Below are positions 34,305 to 44,718 of a stretch of DNA of 64,000 nucleotides, one piece after another. The DNA comes from Reticulitermes speratus (lineage: Eukaryota; Arthropoda; Insecta; Blattodea; Rhinotermitidae). Below the pieces are notes generated by a model. The model was not told the DNA's origin and made no database searches. It was given only the letters and a program-made list of their open reading frames with translations. The position numbers were made by a program, and so were the translations under genes. How positions within the stretch are numbered: the stretch's first letter is position 1; every line of letters begins with the position of its first letter. The DNA lies in NCBI GenBank assembly GCA_021186555.1, contig JAJKFL010000005.1, forward strand, positions 52,113,635-52,177,634. The letters run 5' to 3'.

Positions 34305-35395
34305 AGGTACCAAAGAAAATTTACGTACAACACCTTAATGATTTCACAATTTCCATGTCTATGGTTGAGATCTCAACTTATATTATTATTAAGAATGATA
34401 AGCCGAAATCATTAATGACACGATAAAAATGACTTTAAAACACCTGTGATTACAGAATAGAATAGAATTGAATAGAATATCTAATGGGTTCGAGCCCTTA
34501 GAGGCCCGATGCACTTAGGCCTTATCCTGTGATTACAATTATATATTATATTAGTACATTCAGATAGAAATACAGAATTAGGTCAGGGAAGTCGGGCTTC
34601 GGGGTTTGTTATATTTTGCTTTCCTTGATATATATTTACACTTGGAGGAATATTCTTGATGTTGTAATTCCTGTATTTTTTTTGTCATTTATGTTCAGTC
34701 AGTTGTTCTCCATTAGGTATTTTAGGAACCTCCAGATATCCTATATAATTCTGTACTAAACTTTAAATATACCACAAAATTGTTTTCGAGATTATATAGG
34801 CACGTTAGTTAAGATGTGTAAGAAGACACAAGTATCTTGAATCCCTGTGATCAATGTCTGAGTATTGCATTTTTTTTTTGGTGTTGGTTTCTTGGGAGGT
34901 TAAGTTGATGAGGTGAGGTTCACACAGAGTAGCATTGTGACCTGCGTTACGGCAACATTTAATTGTGTCCTTAAATCGCTATGGACAACCACAGAAACCA
35001 AAATCAGAGTAACATTTCTCGGGATTCCAGAACAGAAACCGTACGAATACACGGTCCTTGAAACCAGCAAATTTATAGTAATATGTTACACTGCTAGTCT
35101 ACAGGACTTTGAAATATCAACGGGAAATTATTGCAGTTCTCAAAGTTATGCGTGGTTACACTTTTGGTTTCCGGTGTCACTTTGCCTCGAAGATTGAAGC
35201 CGTCAGCATTACAGCCTATTGGCACGTGGTGCCAACATCCAAAAACGAGATTATTAGTGATATGTGATGATTTTATTACGAGCATAAAACCTATTGAACT
35301 TTCAGTCGTAAATTTTTTGAGGTCATTAACATCAAACTTGGTCTCACTACTTAATTTACTGTGATTCACTTGAATAGTTTAAAGCCTCTGCAGAC
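34305..35395. other. No gene seen
   Basis: Contains AGAATAGAATAGAAT near 34455 and A/T-rich unique sequence. The open frames at 34913-35369 on both strands have no recognisable domain. Confidence 0.4.
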
Positions 35396-35610
35396 AATCA
35401 GAATAAGTACTTTATTCTATAATCACCCTGAATTTTTCACAATTATTGTTAAGTCATCAAGCAAGCAAGTTTTCTGACACCCCTGAGGATGGCTTCATGA
35501 AGAAGCCGAAACATATGTAGGGTGTTTACCAAAATATTTTAAGGAACCATATAGTGTTTTTTTAAATAAATAGTGCGTTCAGTTGGTGACTTAACAATAA
35601 TCAGAATAAG
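35396..35610 (+). mobile_element. Solo ribozyme element with 12-bp target duplication
   Basis: AATCAGAATAAG at 35396-35407 and 35599-35610 flanks a 191-bp insertion. Order: head TACTTTATTCTATAATCACC, then ATTGTTAAGTCATCAA, the hammerhead module, an A/T-rich stretch, and TTGGTGACTTAACAAT, the inverse of the second block. The same layout is found at 36068-36304. Confidence 0.78.
35477..35525 (+). ncRNA. Hammerhead-like ribozyme, intact core, six-pair stem I
   Basis: ACACCC (35477-35482), CTGAGGA (35483-35489), U, stem II GGCTTC-ATGAA-GAAGCC, GAAA (35508-35511), C-ATAT-G, GTA (35517-35519), GGGTGT (35520-35525). Both stems pair without mismatch, making this one of the two best candidates in the window. 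Confidence 0.65.
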
Positions 35611-35880
35611 ATTTCACTGAATTTGTAAGCATTGAGTTTGAAGAGTTACGGAAAGACAACTGTGTTGATCCTAAGATACGAAACTTTGTTAAGAACATGT
35701 AATAGATGGTCTTGCTGTCTCTGGCAAAGGTTTACACGGCAAAAGGTATAATTCCAGTGTCTGTTATTTTACCATCTTCCACAGGAAATGGAAAACTGAT
35801 AATTGTCAAAATTATGACCATATCCAACGAGCTATACATGTTTGTGTTGTTTCATTTATATATATTATATCGATATTTCT
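35611..35880. other. No gene seen
   Basis: Unique sequence between the solo ribozyme element and the LINE 3' end. The 70-codon frame at 35706-35918 has no recognisable domain. Confidence 0.35.
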
Positions 35881-36067
35881 TTCATCATCACAGATCTGCA
35901 GCTCTTGGTGGGCTTTGACTTCCTTCACAACTGTCCTCCAACCTCCTCTGTCCTCTACTCTTCCTCTCCAGCCTCTGACCCCCATCAACACATTGTCCAC
36001 CCATCTTGTACGTGGTCGTTCCTTCCTTCTTTTGTACAATAATCTCCCCTTAAACATACTTTTAGTC
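35881..36067 (-). pseudogene. LINE C-terminal fragment, downstream part
   Basis: The minus strand reads GRLLYKRRKERPRTRWVDNV, then GVRGWRGRVEDRGGWRTVV and KEVKAHQEL, the usual last segment of an endonuclease/reverse-transcriptase LINE ORF. It is a different lineage from the 47812 type. Open up to the stop near 35890. Broken by the insertion that starts at 36068; the upstream part is at 36305-36385. Confidence 0.75.
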
Positions 36068-36316
36068 TTTATTCTGTAATCACCGTGCATCTTTTCACAG
36101 TCACTATTTACATACACCAACTTGCTTAAAAGTGAACCAATTAAAAAGACGTTTTAATATATGCAGTTTTAACGACAATAAACCCCTGAAGATGGCTCTA
36201 TAAGAGCCGAAACATATGTCGGGTTTTAAAAAGTTTTTAAATATGTTTTAAAAAAACTATACAGTTTTTTAAATAAAGTTGCATCCAGTTGGTGTATGTA
36301 AATAATACTTTTAGTC
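36056..36316 (+). mobile_element. Solo ribozyme element inserted in a LINE, 12-bp target duplication
   Basis: ATACTTTTAGTC at 36056-36067 and 36305-36316 flanks 237 bp. Layout: head with TAATCACCGTGCATC, then ATTTACATACACCAACT, the hammerhead module, an A/T-rich stretch, and AGTTGGTGTATGTAAAT, the inverse of the second block. The LINE frame on the minus strand runs into one duplication and out of the other in phase, which confirms the boundaries. Confidence 0.85.
36181..36225 (+). ncRNA. Hammerhead-like ribozyme, intact core with GTC cleavage triplet
   Basis: AACCC (36181-36185), CTGAAGA (36186-36192), U, stem II GGCTC-TATAA-GAGCC, GAAA (36209-36212), C-ATAT-G, GTC (36218-36220), GGGTT (36221-36225). 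Stem I has five pairs, stem II five pairs, and GTC is the classic hammerhead cleavage triplet. Best candidate in the window. Confidence 0.68.
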
Positions 36317-36385
36317 ATCTGTTCCTCCGACATTTTCTCCACGTGTCCTAGCCATCTTATCCTCTGTGATTTCACGAAACTTACA
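36305..36385 (-). pseudogene. LINE C-terminal fragment, upstream part
   Basis: The minus strand reads RIRWLGHVEKMSEEQMTKS, the segment that normally precedes the GRPRTRW block; it continues in the same frame on the other side of the 36068-36304 insertion. Confidence 0.7.
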
Positions 36386-37885
36386 ATGACATATTTCTAT
36401 TGCTTCGGATGAAATTATGATTGATAAACGATAAATTGGAAAGGATGTGTAAGGAAGGCGGCATAGCCGAATCGAGTTATTAGTCCATTGTTTTTATCGG
36501 GGGACTAAGGAATCTTCGAAGACTTTATTTAGGATATATGGTGTTCCGTCCGAGATTCGAACTTGAACTTACCGATTCCAAGTCTAGAGCGTTGTTGCAA
36601 CACAAAATGCTCGGTCATGAAACACTGATGATGGCAACAAAAATAGTCTCCGAAATACCAACTCCATTTTCATACAAATAAAAGGTAAAGGTAAAGGTAA
36701 AATTTTCCCTAGAACATACAACTAATCACCCGAAAATATCTCGTTGAAAGCTTTGAAACCTTCACATCCTGTACTTACTACTACTATGTTTTTATAAACA
36801 CCCTGTGAATAGTTGTTCTACTTAGGCACAGTGTAGCTCGGGTGGTTAAGTTTGCCAAAAACCATTACCATGAAAGAGCGGATTTTGGCAACTTAACTGA
36901 ATTTTCTTACGTTCATAATGTATCTGGTAACTTTTAAAACCGCCTTCTGCTGTCTTCCCTCTCCTTGTAGCCCCCACGCCCAACCCAACATAAGGTAATG
37001 GTCTAAACGCGCCTGTCTCTAAATACTCGTTTCATCGGCATAAATTACATTCTTAAGAGATCCAACAACAAAAATTGAAAGTAAAAGCTTGGCCTCACAT
37101 ATAAGATTAAATATCTGCAACATAAAACATAAAAACATACCGCTGGGAGAGAAATCGATATCACCCAAAACGTCAGAAATGAAATTTAGAATGTTATATG
37201 GAACTAAATTACTTGTGCTTCTGGCGTTGTAGCTAGGACAGGACTAATATAAAAGGCATCTTTACAGCCGTCTATTTCGTGTTGTCATTCCATTTCGTTC
37301 CCTGTCATAAACATGAGTCGTTTCGAGATGCCATGACCTCTGTTTTACATCAGGCAGACAAGTTATTCAAGTCGTCCTGCACGTTCGAAATCTTATCGTT
37401 ATAAATACGAAGCTCTTTGCTAAACAAACTCCTTCTCGCTTCCTGATACATCACTAAGTTAATTAAAAGTTTAAACACATATCCGATGATGAAGTTTTCC
37501 TAATATTTTAGTAACGCGAAGGTTCATTACAGAGTTTAAAAAAAAGTGAGACATCGTTGGAACTTTTCCTGAGCTAAAACTTTATACTTTGTCTTCTCGA
37601 ACATCTTTCTGTTCGGAGTTTTAGGTTATGTTTCAATAACATAATCCTCTATCGGGTAAGATATTCCAGGCACCAACGCCCAACCCCTAAGCCTCAGGAA
37701 CATTCTGTCGGGGATAATGTTCCACATACCGTAACATGTATCCTACGAACAAAATACTGTTTATGAATTTCTCACCGGCCTGTTTTATAACCAGCTCAAA
37801 AACTTATGTGGAAAATCTTATGAGTGTTGTTCACGAAATAAATTTATAATGCATTTATTTTGGGTTATTTATTTCCAGCTGTAAT
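36386..37885. other. No gene seen
   Basis: A tRNA-like relic (GCGGCATAGCCGAATCGAG ... CGAGATTCGAACTTG, about 36460-36590) and an AAAGGTAAAGGTAAAGG tail at about 36682 suggest two decayed SINEs. The rest is unique. Confidence 0.4.
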
Positions 37886-38055
37886 ACCAACAGTTGATAG
37901 ACAATGTTTTTTCACTAACTAAATGCACTTGTTATAAAAACACTAAAATATTCTAAAACTGTTTGTGTTTTTATAACAAGTGCATTTAGTTGGTGAAAAA
38001 CATTTTCTATACTCGAAAAATGCACGGTGAAAATAGAATAAACCAACAGTTGATA
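37886..38055 (-). mobile_element. Foldback element, ribozyme-less relative, 14-bp target duplication
   Basis: ACCAACAGTTGATA at 37886-37899 and 38042-38055 flanks 142 bp made of two inverted arms (37900-37943 and 37968-38010) plus a tail with TGCACGGTGAAAATAGAATA. On the minus strand the tail matches the head of the 36068-36304 element (TTCTATTTTCACCGTGCAT), so this is the same family with the ribozyme part deleted. Confidence 0.7.
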
Positions 38056-38388
38056 TTTAATTGTACTGCTATCCCACTGTTTTTTCCACGTAGTCCACGA
38101 CACAGTTAACGTATGTATCATGTCATGCGACGAGCTTTTATTTCCACTGTTTATATCAGTCCGTGTGCTCTGCTATCAGCCATCGTGTCACAAATGTTTT
38201 CGGCTTCGCGATCATTTTTAAATTTATGGCAACCAGAGTATTGCTTCAGCGTACGGCCATTTATTCCCCTGATGTCATGACAATCACTGTGTGTGCCTTA
38301 TTTACGAAATTGTACGCCATATTATCATATTTTCTTAAGGACTCTCAGAGTAAGAGAATGGAACTCCTAACTTGTGATTTTTTTTGTC
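38056..38388. other. No gene seen
   Basis: Unique sequence. Part of the 150-codon frame 38163-38615 lies here; it runs into the SINE and has no recognisable domain. Confidence 0.4.
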
Positions 38389-38882
38389 TCAACCCCTTCT
38401 ACCTACCCATTGTGGGTGAGGAGGGTTGTTGCTGCATCTTGTCACACAGTGAGACACGCACACACTTGGTAGGGTTCCCTGGACGAGTGATCGGCCCGTC
38501 GCAGAGGCTTCTAACTGCACAACACGCAACATTTCACAAGAGAAAAACATCCATCCTCCTGGTGGGATTCGAACCCGCAATCCCAGAAAGCGAGCGACCG
38601 CAGATCATGCCTTAGACCGCAGATCATGCCTCAGACCGCAGATCATATCTTTGACCGCAGATCATGCCTTAGACCGCAGATCATGCCTTAGACCGCAGAT
38701 CATGCCTTAGACCGCAGATCATGCCTCAGACCGCAGATCATACCTTAGACCGCAGATCATGCCTTAGACCGCAGATCATGCCTCAGACCGCAGATCATAC
38801 CTTAGACCGCAGATCATGCCTTAGACCGCAGATCATGCCTTAGACCGCAGATCATGCCTTAGACCGCGCGGCCACTGGGATC
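38389..38882 (-). mobile_element. SINE family C with an expanded tRNA head
   Basis: The body and box B (GCGGGTTCGAATCCCACC on the minus strand, about 38565-38580) are followed, where the anticodon-arm region should be, by 14 copies of a 19-bp unit, and then by the normal head end (GATCCCAGTGGCCGCGCGGT, about 38865-38882). Length is about 494 bp against about 250 for a normal copy. Confidence 0.8.
38602..38867. repeat. 19-bp tandem repeat, 14 units, inside a SINE head
   Basis: The unit is AGATCATGCCTTAGACCGC. Variants CCTC, ACCTT and ATCTTTG occur. Units 6-8 and 9-11 repeat the same variant triplet, so expansion included a 57-bp block duplication. Confidence 0.95.
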
Positions 38883-40194
38883 TGCTTACTTTGAGTTAAG
38901 ATTAATAATTAAGCAGGTAACGTGAGGTAGTATAAATTATTAAGTGTCTATGGGAATGTACAGAGTGGCCCAAAATCCCCTTGAAACTCGATGTTCAGCA
39001 CCTTGTATCTAGCGACTTGTGCGCCAAGCTGTATGATTCATATGGTGACGCAATTATCAGGGGTTGGCGGCTGAGAGGGGGGTTAATTTGTGACTCCGAT
39101 GTACAGTCCATCTGAGACCTTTACCCAAATTTTGTGATCTTATATTCTAACACGCGTGACATAAGGGCAGTAGGGCCTACCCATCTGCCCTCCCTTACGA
39201 ACCTGACTGCCAGTAGGTGTCCCTGATTTGCTAGTTCTTACTGCAAAAATTGCACATATTTGGAATAGCTGTCTGTCTGCCTTTCCATTGTTATAACTAG
39301 GAAATTAATGCTACCCGCACATATATGAGCTTATCACGTGACACAATATTGAAAATGAAAATCGACGCCTCTGCAAAAATATCATTAATTTATGATGTTA
39401 TTTTTAAAGACATAATTTTCTACTTACTGAAAATAGTACTTGCTTTTACACCCACACACAGCAGAATACAACAAGCACATAAGATACTTTTCGCTTTTTT
39501 TATATTCTCTGCAACTGATTTATCAATATATTCACTGCTATGTCCTCCATATCTGGAATGTCTTGTCTTATAGCATTAGTCAACCCGCAGTTTCACTTGG
39601 AATCTGTGCTACGAATATTTCCAGCGCTCAACAGAGGAGCACAAAATTTCTGTAACACTTTCTGTGCTTTCCTTCAATTCAGAAACCAGAACAACGTAAA
39701 GCCTATATAGAAGAATATCCAAAAATAAATCAGGCAGTGGAACAATTCCCCCTTTCACCAACTTCACATTTTACGAGCGAGAAAGGAAAAAAAACGTCGG
39801 AAGTGTTTTAAGCCTGTAGAACGGGGTGAGAGAGGAGTGAAACCCCGCGTGTAACATTCGATTTCGAACTAGATAGGCTAAATGCAGTGTTGCGGCCCAA
39901 AATCCATAGGTTGGGCGCTTTCAACAGACTGGGAGAAGTGAAGTGGTTATGACTGTAACACGGGATTTGGATTTAGACGCTTCAGTCTTCTTAGTTTGTG
40001 CGACTGGAACACCTTGCTTAATATTCCAGAGCACGTACTTGCATGCCTTGCGGACAGAATTTAAACCCATAAGTTTACTCGATATATCGTATTTGTACAA
40101 TATACGAGTACAAAGAATAACTCATAGCAAGTGTATTTGTGTCTTCTCCTTCGTGTATTTTGAATTAGGGAAGAGTTGGATAGATTTCGATCAA
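38883..40194. other. No gene seen
   Basis: Unique sequence; several short frames without domains. Confidence 0.4.
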
Positions 40195-40662
40195 ATGTAT
40201 GATACATAATATGATACGATATATGATATATGCAGTATGATATATATGATATAAAATGTTGATATATATAATATATGATACATATGATATATATGATATG
40301 ATATGACATAATATGATATGATATATATGATATGATATATATAATATATATGATATAATATGATATATAATATGATATGGTATATTATATATAATATGAT
40401 ATAATATGATATATAATATGATATGATATATGATATGATATATGATATGATATATGATGTATGATACATAATAAGATATATATGATATAATGTGATATAT
40501 AATATGATACGATATGATATGATATATAATATGATATGATATATTATTTATCATATGATATGTATGATATAATATGATATATATGATATGATATATTATA
40601 TATATGATATATAATATGATATGATATATAATATGATATATGATATGATATGATATGATGAA
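40195..40662. repeat. (ATATG/ATAT)n low-complexity array
   Basis: Almost only A, T and isolated G: GATATGATATATAATATGAT words in irregular order. Minus-strand Ile/Tyr/Ser/His frames are artefacts. Confidence 0.93.
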
Positions 40663-41030
40663 CTTGACGCAGCTGGAGGCCTGCCCAACACATCTGTTCC
40701 TGCACTCGATAATGATGATAATTTAGTTCAGTTCTGTGTTTATTTATGTGCTGACTGAACATTTTAATGGGCAATTATAAAGACATAACAAGTACATTTA
40801 AACTAAAAATAAAAAATAGAAACAAGAGCAAAGACAGGACGCAAATAAAAAAATCGTAACAATTACTTTAATTAAATGTCAGCGTGAAAACGAAAGAAAA
40901 ATTATTGTACTTTATTATACTGAATACACCTAATAAATGATAAGGATACTTAACACATAATACATGACCATAGTGACATGAAGTGTGACTGATGGAAAGG
41001 TATACATATATATATCAGGTGAAGGTAAAG
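40663..41030. other. No gene seen
   Basis: A-rich unique sequence. Confidence 0.4.
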
Positions 41031-41312
41031 GTAAATTTCACCCTATAACCTACCATGAAGCATTGAGGAGGCGTAGAGGTATACCTCCACTCTTTATTTA
41101 ACTTCAGCGCTAGATGGGGTGGGTGGTCAACTCCACGCCCCGGCCGCTTTACCCCCGGGGAAGAGACCCGGTCCCCATTTTATAGGAGGCTGGATGGACA
41201 ACAGGGCCGGTCTGGACGGATGAGAAAAATCTCGCCCCCACCGGGATTCGATCCCCGGACCGTCCAGTCCGTAACGAGTAGTTATACCGACTGAGCTATT
41301 GCGGCCCCCCTA
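41031..41312 (-). mobile_element. tRNA-derived SINE family B, full length
   Basis: On the minus strand: GCCGCAATAGCTCAGTCGGT (box A), GGGGATCGAATCCCGGTGGG (box B), body, and an (AAAGGT)-type tail (GTGAAGGTAAAGGTAAA on the plus strand at about 41022). The head is the best tRNA look-alike in the window, but it has no complete cloverleaf. Confidence 0.8.
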
Positions 41313-41920
41313 AATATACCAGTAAAGTAATAGTAATGTGAAATTGAAGATGTGACAGTGTTATGGAATCAAGGGGTAAATACAGACAGAGAAGTTACAG
41401 CAAATAGGCCAGATATAATAATTTAAACAAAAAAGAGAAAACATGCATAATGATAGATGTGGCAATACCAGCGGACAGAAATATCACACAAAAGGAAGCA
41501 GAAAAGAAAATAAAATACAAGAGTGTATGTATGGAGATACAACGAATCTGGAACATGAAATGTATGATTATGCCGGTAATAATTGGAGCCACCGGAATAT
41601 TAACAAAGGGATTAGAGAAAAATATGTAAGCCATACCTGGAAAACATTCAATAGATTCACTACAAAAACAGCTGTACTTGTAACGTCACAAATTTTACAC
41701 AAAGTACTGCAGTCTGAAACTTGAAGTCTGAGCGGTGGAGATCACTGTTGTTACAAGAGAAGTACCAGGAAGAGCGGGCTTGTGGCAAGAGACAAAATTC
41801 TTATAATAATAATAATAAATATAAAGCTTTAAACGTGGGAAATAACAGTACATATACCATAAATTGTAATTACAACATAGCTCCAAAACTACGTACCCTA
41901 AAAACAAATTTTGTTTCAGG
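41313..41920. other. No gene supported
   Basis: A 93-codon frame at 41443-41724 is Lys/Asn/Tyr-rich with no recognisable domain. Confidence 0.4.
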
Positions 41921-42252
41921 TATATAACACTATATGGGGGCACGCGGTGGCGCAGTTGGTTGAGGCACTGCGCTACAAACCGGAACGTCGCGGGTTCGAT
42001 TCCCGATGGTGTCACTGGAATTTTTCATTGACATAATCGTTTCAGTCACACTATGGCCCTGGGTTCGACTCAGCCTCTAACAGAAATGAGTACCAGGAAT
42101 ATTTCCTGGGGGGTAAAGGCGGCCGGTGCGTAGGGCTGACAACCTTACCACCTTCATGTGCCGATTGTCTATAAACTGGGAGCCTCAACCTCCTGGAACC
42201 CTAAGGGCCTGTCCAGGCCTGTAATGGGATTGCTTTTTATATAACACTATAT
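41921..42252 (+). mobile_element. tRNA-derived SINE family A with 15-bp target duplication
   Basis: TATATAACACTATAT at 41921-41935 and 42238-42252 flanks 302 bp. The head GCGGTGGCGCAGTTGGTTGA (box A) and GCGGGTTCGATTCCCG (box B) is followed by a body with AAATGAGTACCAGGAATATTT and a 3' end GGCCTGTCCAGGCCTGTAAT. Confidence 0.88.
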
Positions 42253-42271
42253 ACCCTACATAAAGGTGGTA

Positions 42272-42272
<1 letters not shown>

Positions 42273-42302
<30 letters not shown>
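42273..42302. repeat. (AAT)n microsatellite
   Basis: Nine to ten AAT triplets just 3' of the SINE. Confidence 0.92.
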
Positions 42303-42303
<1 letters not shown>

Positions 42304-42686
42304 CAAGAATGTGGACACAAACTTGTGTGGTGTGAGCACCACTAGCGCCACGTGTGATAGATATGCTAACCAATTTTAGGCCAACCAAAGCAGACATAAC
42401 AAGTGTAGGAACATCAGTAAGTAGGCTACTGTAACATTACTAAGAATATAAGACGCGGTGGTAATTGTATATATACGTATATACCGCCTGCTTTAACATT
42501 AAAATCTACCGTAAGTATTGATGCGGCTATAACTTGTATTCTGGATATGTTTGGTTCGCATCTCAGCCAGTTCTTCAACTATCCTGCCTAACGTTCCAAA
42601 TGGTTTTTCTCAGTCTTTAAAAGCGAAATCCAAGGTACTACCACAAATAACCTATGACTATTTCCTTCCGTATCCTTTCAATTCAG

Positions 42687-42847
42687 CATCTGTACTCCTA
42701 TTACCACATATGTATTGAACCTGATTTAGAGAGAGTATCGCTAAATGAAGAACTCAAATTAACAGACCCAGGAACTTGTCAACAGGGTATTTGTATTGCT
42801 ACATTTCTCAGCACTACAGTGGTTATTTTTTCTAATATCGCCAACCG
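42687..42847 (+). CDS. Candidate orphan exon, function unknown
   Basis: A 161-bp interval between a pyrimidine-rich acceptor (TTCCGTATCCTTTCAATTCAG, ending 42686) and a strong donor (CCG/GTAAGTA at 42848). It is open in one frame: HLYSYYHICIEPDLERVSLN, then EELKLTDPGTCQQGICIATF and LSTTVVIFSNIAN, that is 53 codons plus two bases (phase 0 in, phase 2 out). The second half is hydrophobic and could be membrane-spanning. I do not recognise the protein, and it is not a K2P segment. It could be an exon of a gene nested in, or beyond, the channel's intron, or chance. Confidence 0.3.
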
Positions 42848-43439
42848 GTAAGTACACGCAGTGGAGGGAATATACTTTCTGTGAGGTTGGAATTGAATTC
42901 TTTTGTATTAGATGAACTCCATACTTCAAAGGGGTCAAGTGATATATTCTATACAATTCCTTGGCATTGGTAGTAGAAGGGATTCTTCATCTTCTATTGA
43001 TAAGTGCTTATATTTATCACTCTATTGTACGTACGTGGACTTAATCAATCAGCTTGACAGTCTTTGCTGATACCACAATAAATCCTGTGCATTCAGCTGC
43101 AGGTTATGTGCAGGGGGGGGCGAACAGATTATTGGACGCAGCTGTGATAGGTTACGGACTGTGATACAGCATCACCTGTTGGATGTACATCTCATTCTGA
43201 TATTTACTGCCAGAGACATTTTAAGTAATGGGCCCTGGGTCTCTTATGACGGTGGGTCCCAAAGGCTCGGCTGCTGTCATGTTCATGCTGAATAACATAA
43301 AAATTTACAAAATGGTAACTAAATGGATCATTGTATTCAATTTATTGTACCAACCAAATGCACATTATAGCTATCGACGCAGCTGCATACTGTACAATAC
43401 TGAGACGGTCAAGATATGCCATTGAAGGCTTACACTCTG
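42848..43439. other. No gene seen
   Basis: Unique sequence. Confidence 0.4.
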
Positions 43440-43690
43440 GGCTGCTTATGGATCGTGTTTAGCTGCGGCATGCCAAAGATGTCCTGCACAGTGCCAAACG
43501 CGACTCGACAACGCCTGCAGCGCTTCCGGTGGCAAATCTTGGAACATCCGGCGTGCAGTGTTGATCTGGCAGCGGGCTGTGACATTACAGTGCCCGGACT
43601 TACGTCAACAGGGAGTTAAAAAGCTAGTTCCGCGATGCGACGAAGGACTTAATCGTGGTGGGGACTTCGTCTAAAAGTAAAGTGGCTGAT
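43440..43690 (+). pseudogene. Mariner-like transposase C-terminal fragment
   Basis: With frame changes it reads LQRFRWQILEHPACSVDLA (usual pattern RW.VLEHP.YSPDLAP-D, around the second catalytic Asp), then after a gap KKLVPRCDEGLNRGGDFV (usual LV.RWDKCLN..GDYVE). The catalytic motif itself is broken (DLAAGCD). No intact ends seen. Confidence 0.65.
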
Positions 43691-44162
43691 GAGATTGAAT
43701 GTGTATTGTTTTTATAATGATGAGAAATATATAGTTTAATAATATAAATTGTGAACTTACTTTTGGACCGCCTCTCGTAGTCATGTTAACGAACTGCCCC
43801 AGCCATAACATATATGTCCGGAACTCTGTATAGACAGAATGTGTAGAGCTTCTGACAAGTGAATAACAGAAAAAAAACATTTCAGTTTTATTAATTTCTT
43901 GTCCTTCACGACAGCAGTACTTGCACATTTTATTGCACCGACATTCCTACGTGCAGTCGTACTTTTGAGTTTCGCGTTCTCAGTTTTTTTCCCCCCATTA
44001 CGTGCTTTTGACGTGTCTTTACTTACTGGCAAAATAGCGAAAATAAAAATAATAGAAATTAATGTCTTTCATCAGAAGTTCACTTTGAGGCTTATCATTT
44101 CATTAAAAAATCTTTTTAAATCCAGAATTATTAGTTTTCACTGTAAGTATTAACTGTAAAGC
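43691..44162. other. No gene seen
   Basis: Frames at 43671-44153 on both strands overlap and have no recognisable domain. Confidence 0.4.
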
Positions 44163-44452
44163 TATCCCATTACAGGCCTGGACAGGCCCTTAGGGCTCCA
44201 GAAGTTTGAGGCTCCCAGAATTTCCAGTCAGCACATTAAAGTAACAAGGTTGTCAGCCCTATGCACCGGAAGCCTTTACCCCCCCCCCCCCAAGGAGAGA
44301 TCCCTGGTACTCATTTCTCTTAGAGAGTAAGTCGACCCCAGGTTCATAGTGCTGCCGGAAGGATTAGATCGATAAGATATCCCAATGACAACATCGGGAA
44401 TTTCACCCACGATCTTCCGGTTTGTAGCGCCACCGCGCACCCACTATAAGTT
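44163..44452 (-). mobile_element. SINE family A, second copy
   Basis: The reverse complement of the 41936-42237 copy: starts CCCATTACAGGCCTGGACAG and ends TTGTAGCGCCACCGCGCACCC. A C11 run at about 44280 replaces the CCCCCC of the first copy. Target duplication not found. Confidence 0.82.
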
Positions 44453-44718
44453 TATATTATTAGATCTAGGCCCGTTTTATAAGCTCAGTGCTTTTATAGG
44501 TCTTGCTTACTTCGTCACGTGTTTAGACAAGTAAGAGAAGCAAATTTACAGGCATTTGTTTGGTTAGATTCTTTTAAGTTTCCACTCGTATCAGTCCTGA
44601 GACAAAGTAATCCAATCCTCACAGTCTTTTTCTCTCAACCATCATTTTAATAATATCCCCCCATTCTGTATCTAAATCTCCCAAATATTGTCTTTGTTTC
44701 AGGTTTTCGGAGTTACTG
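44453..44718. other. No gene seen
   Basis: Unique sequence. Confidence 0.4.

Noticed and set aside
38940..38975. TATGGGAATGTA (Tyr-Gly-Asn-Val) as K2P exon 2
   Set aside because: Not preceded by AG plus two bases, and a stop follows within eight codons.
40061..40774. Ile/Tyr/Ser-rich minus-strand frames
   Set aside because: Low-complexity ATATG array.
41031..41312. Genuine tRNA gene on the minus strand
   Set aside because: Boxes A and B are good, but acceptor and anticodon stems do not pair and a SINE body with AAAGGT tail follows. The same applies to the heads at 5880, 20346, 33082, 41940, 44450 and 60165.
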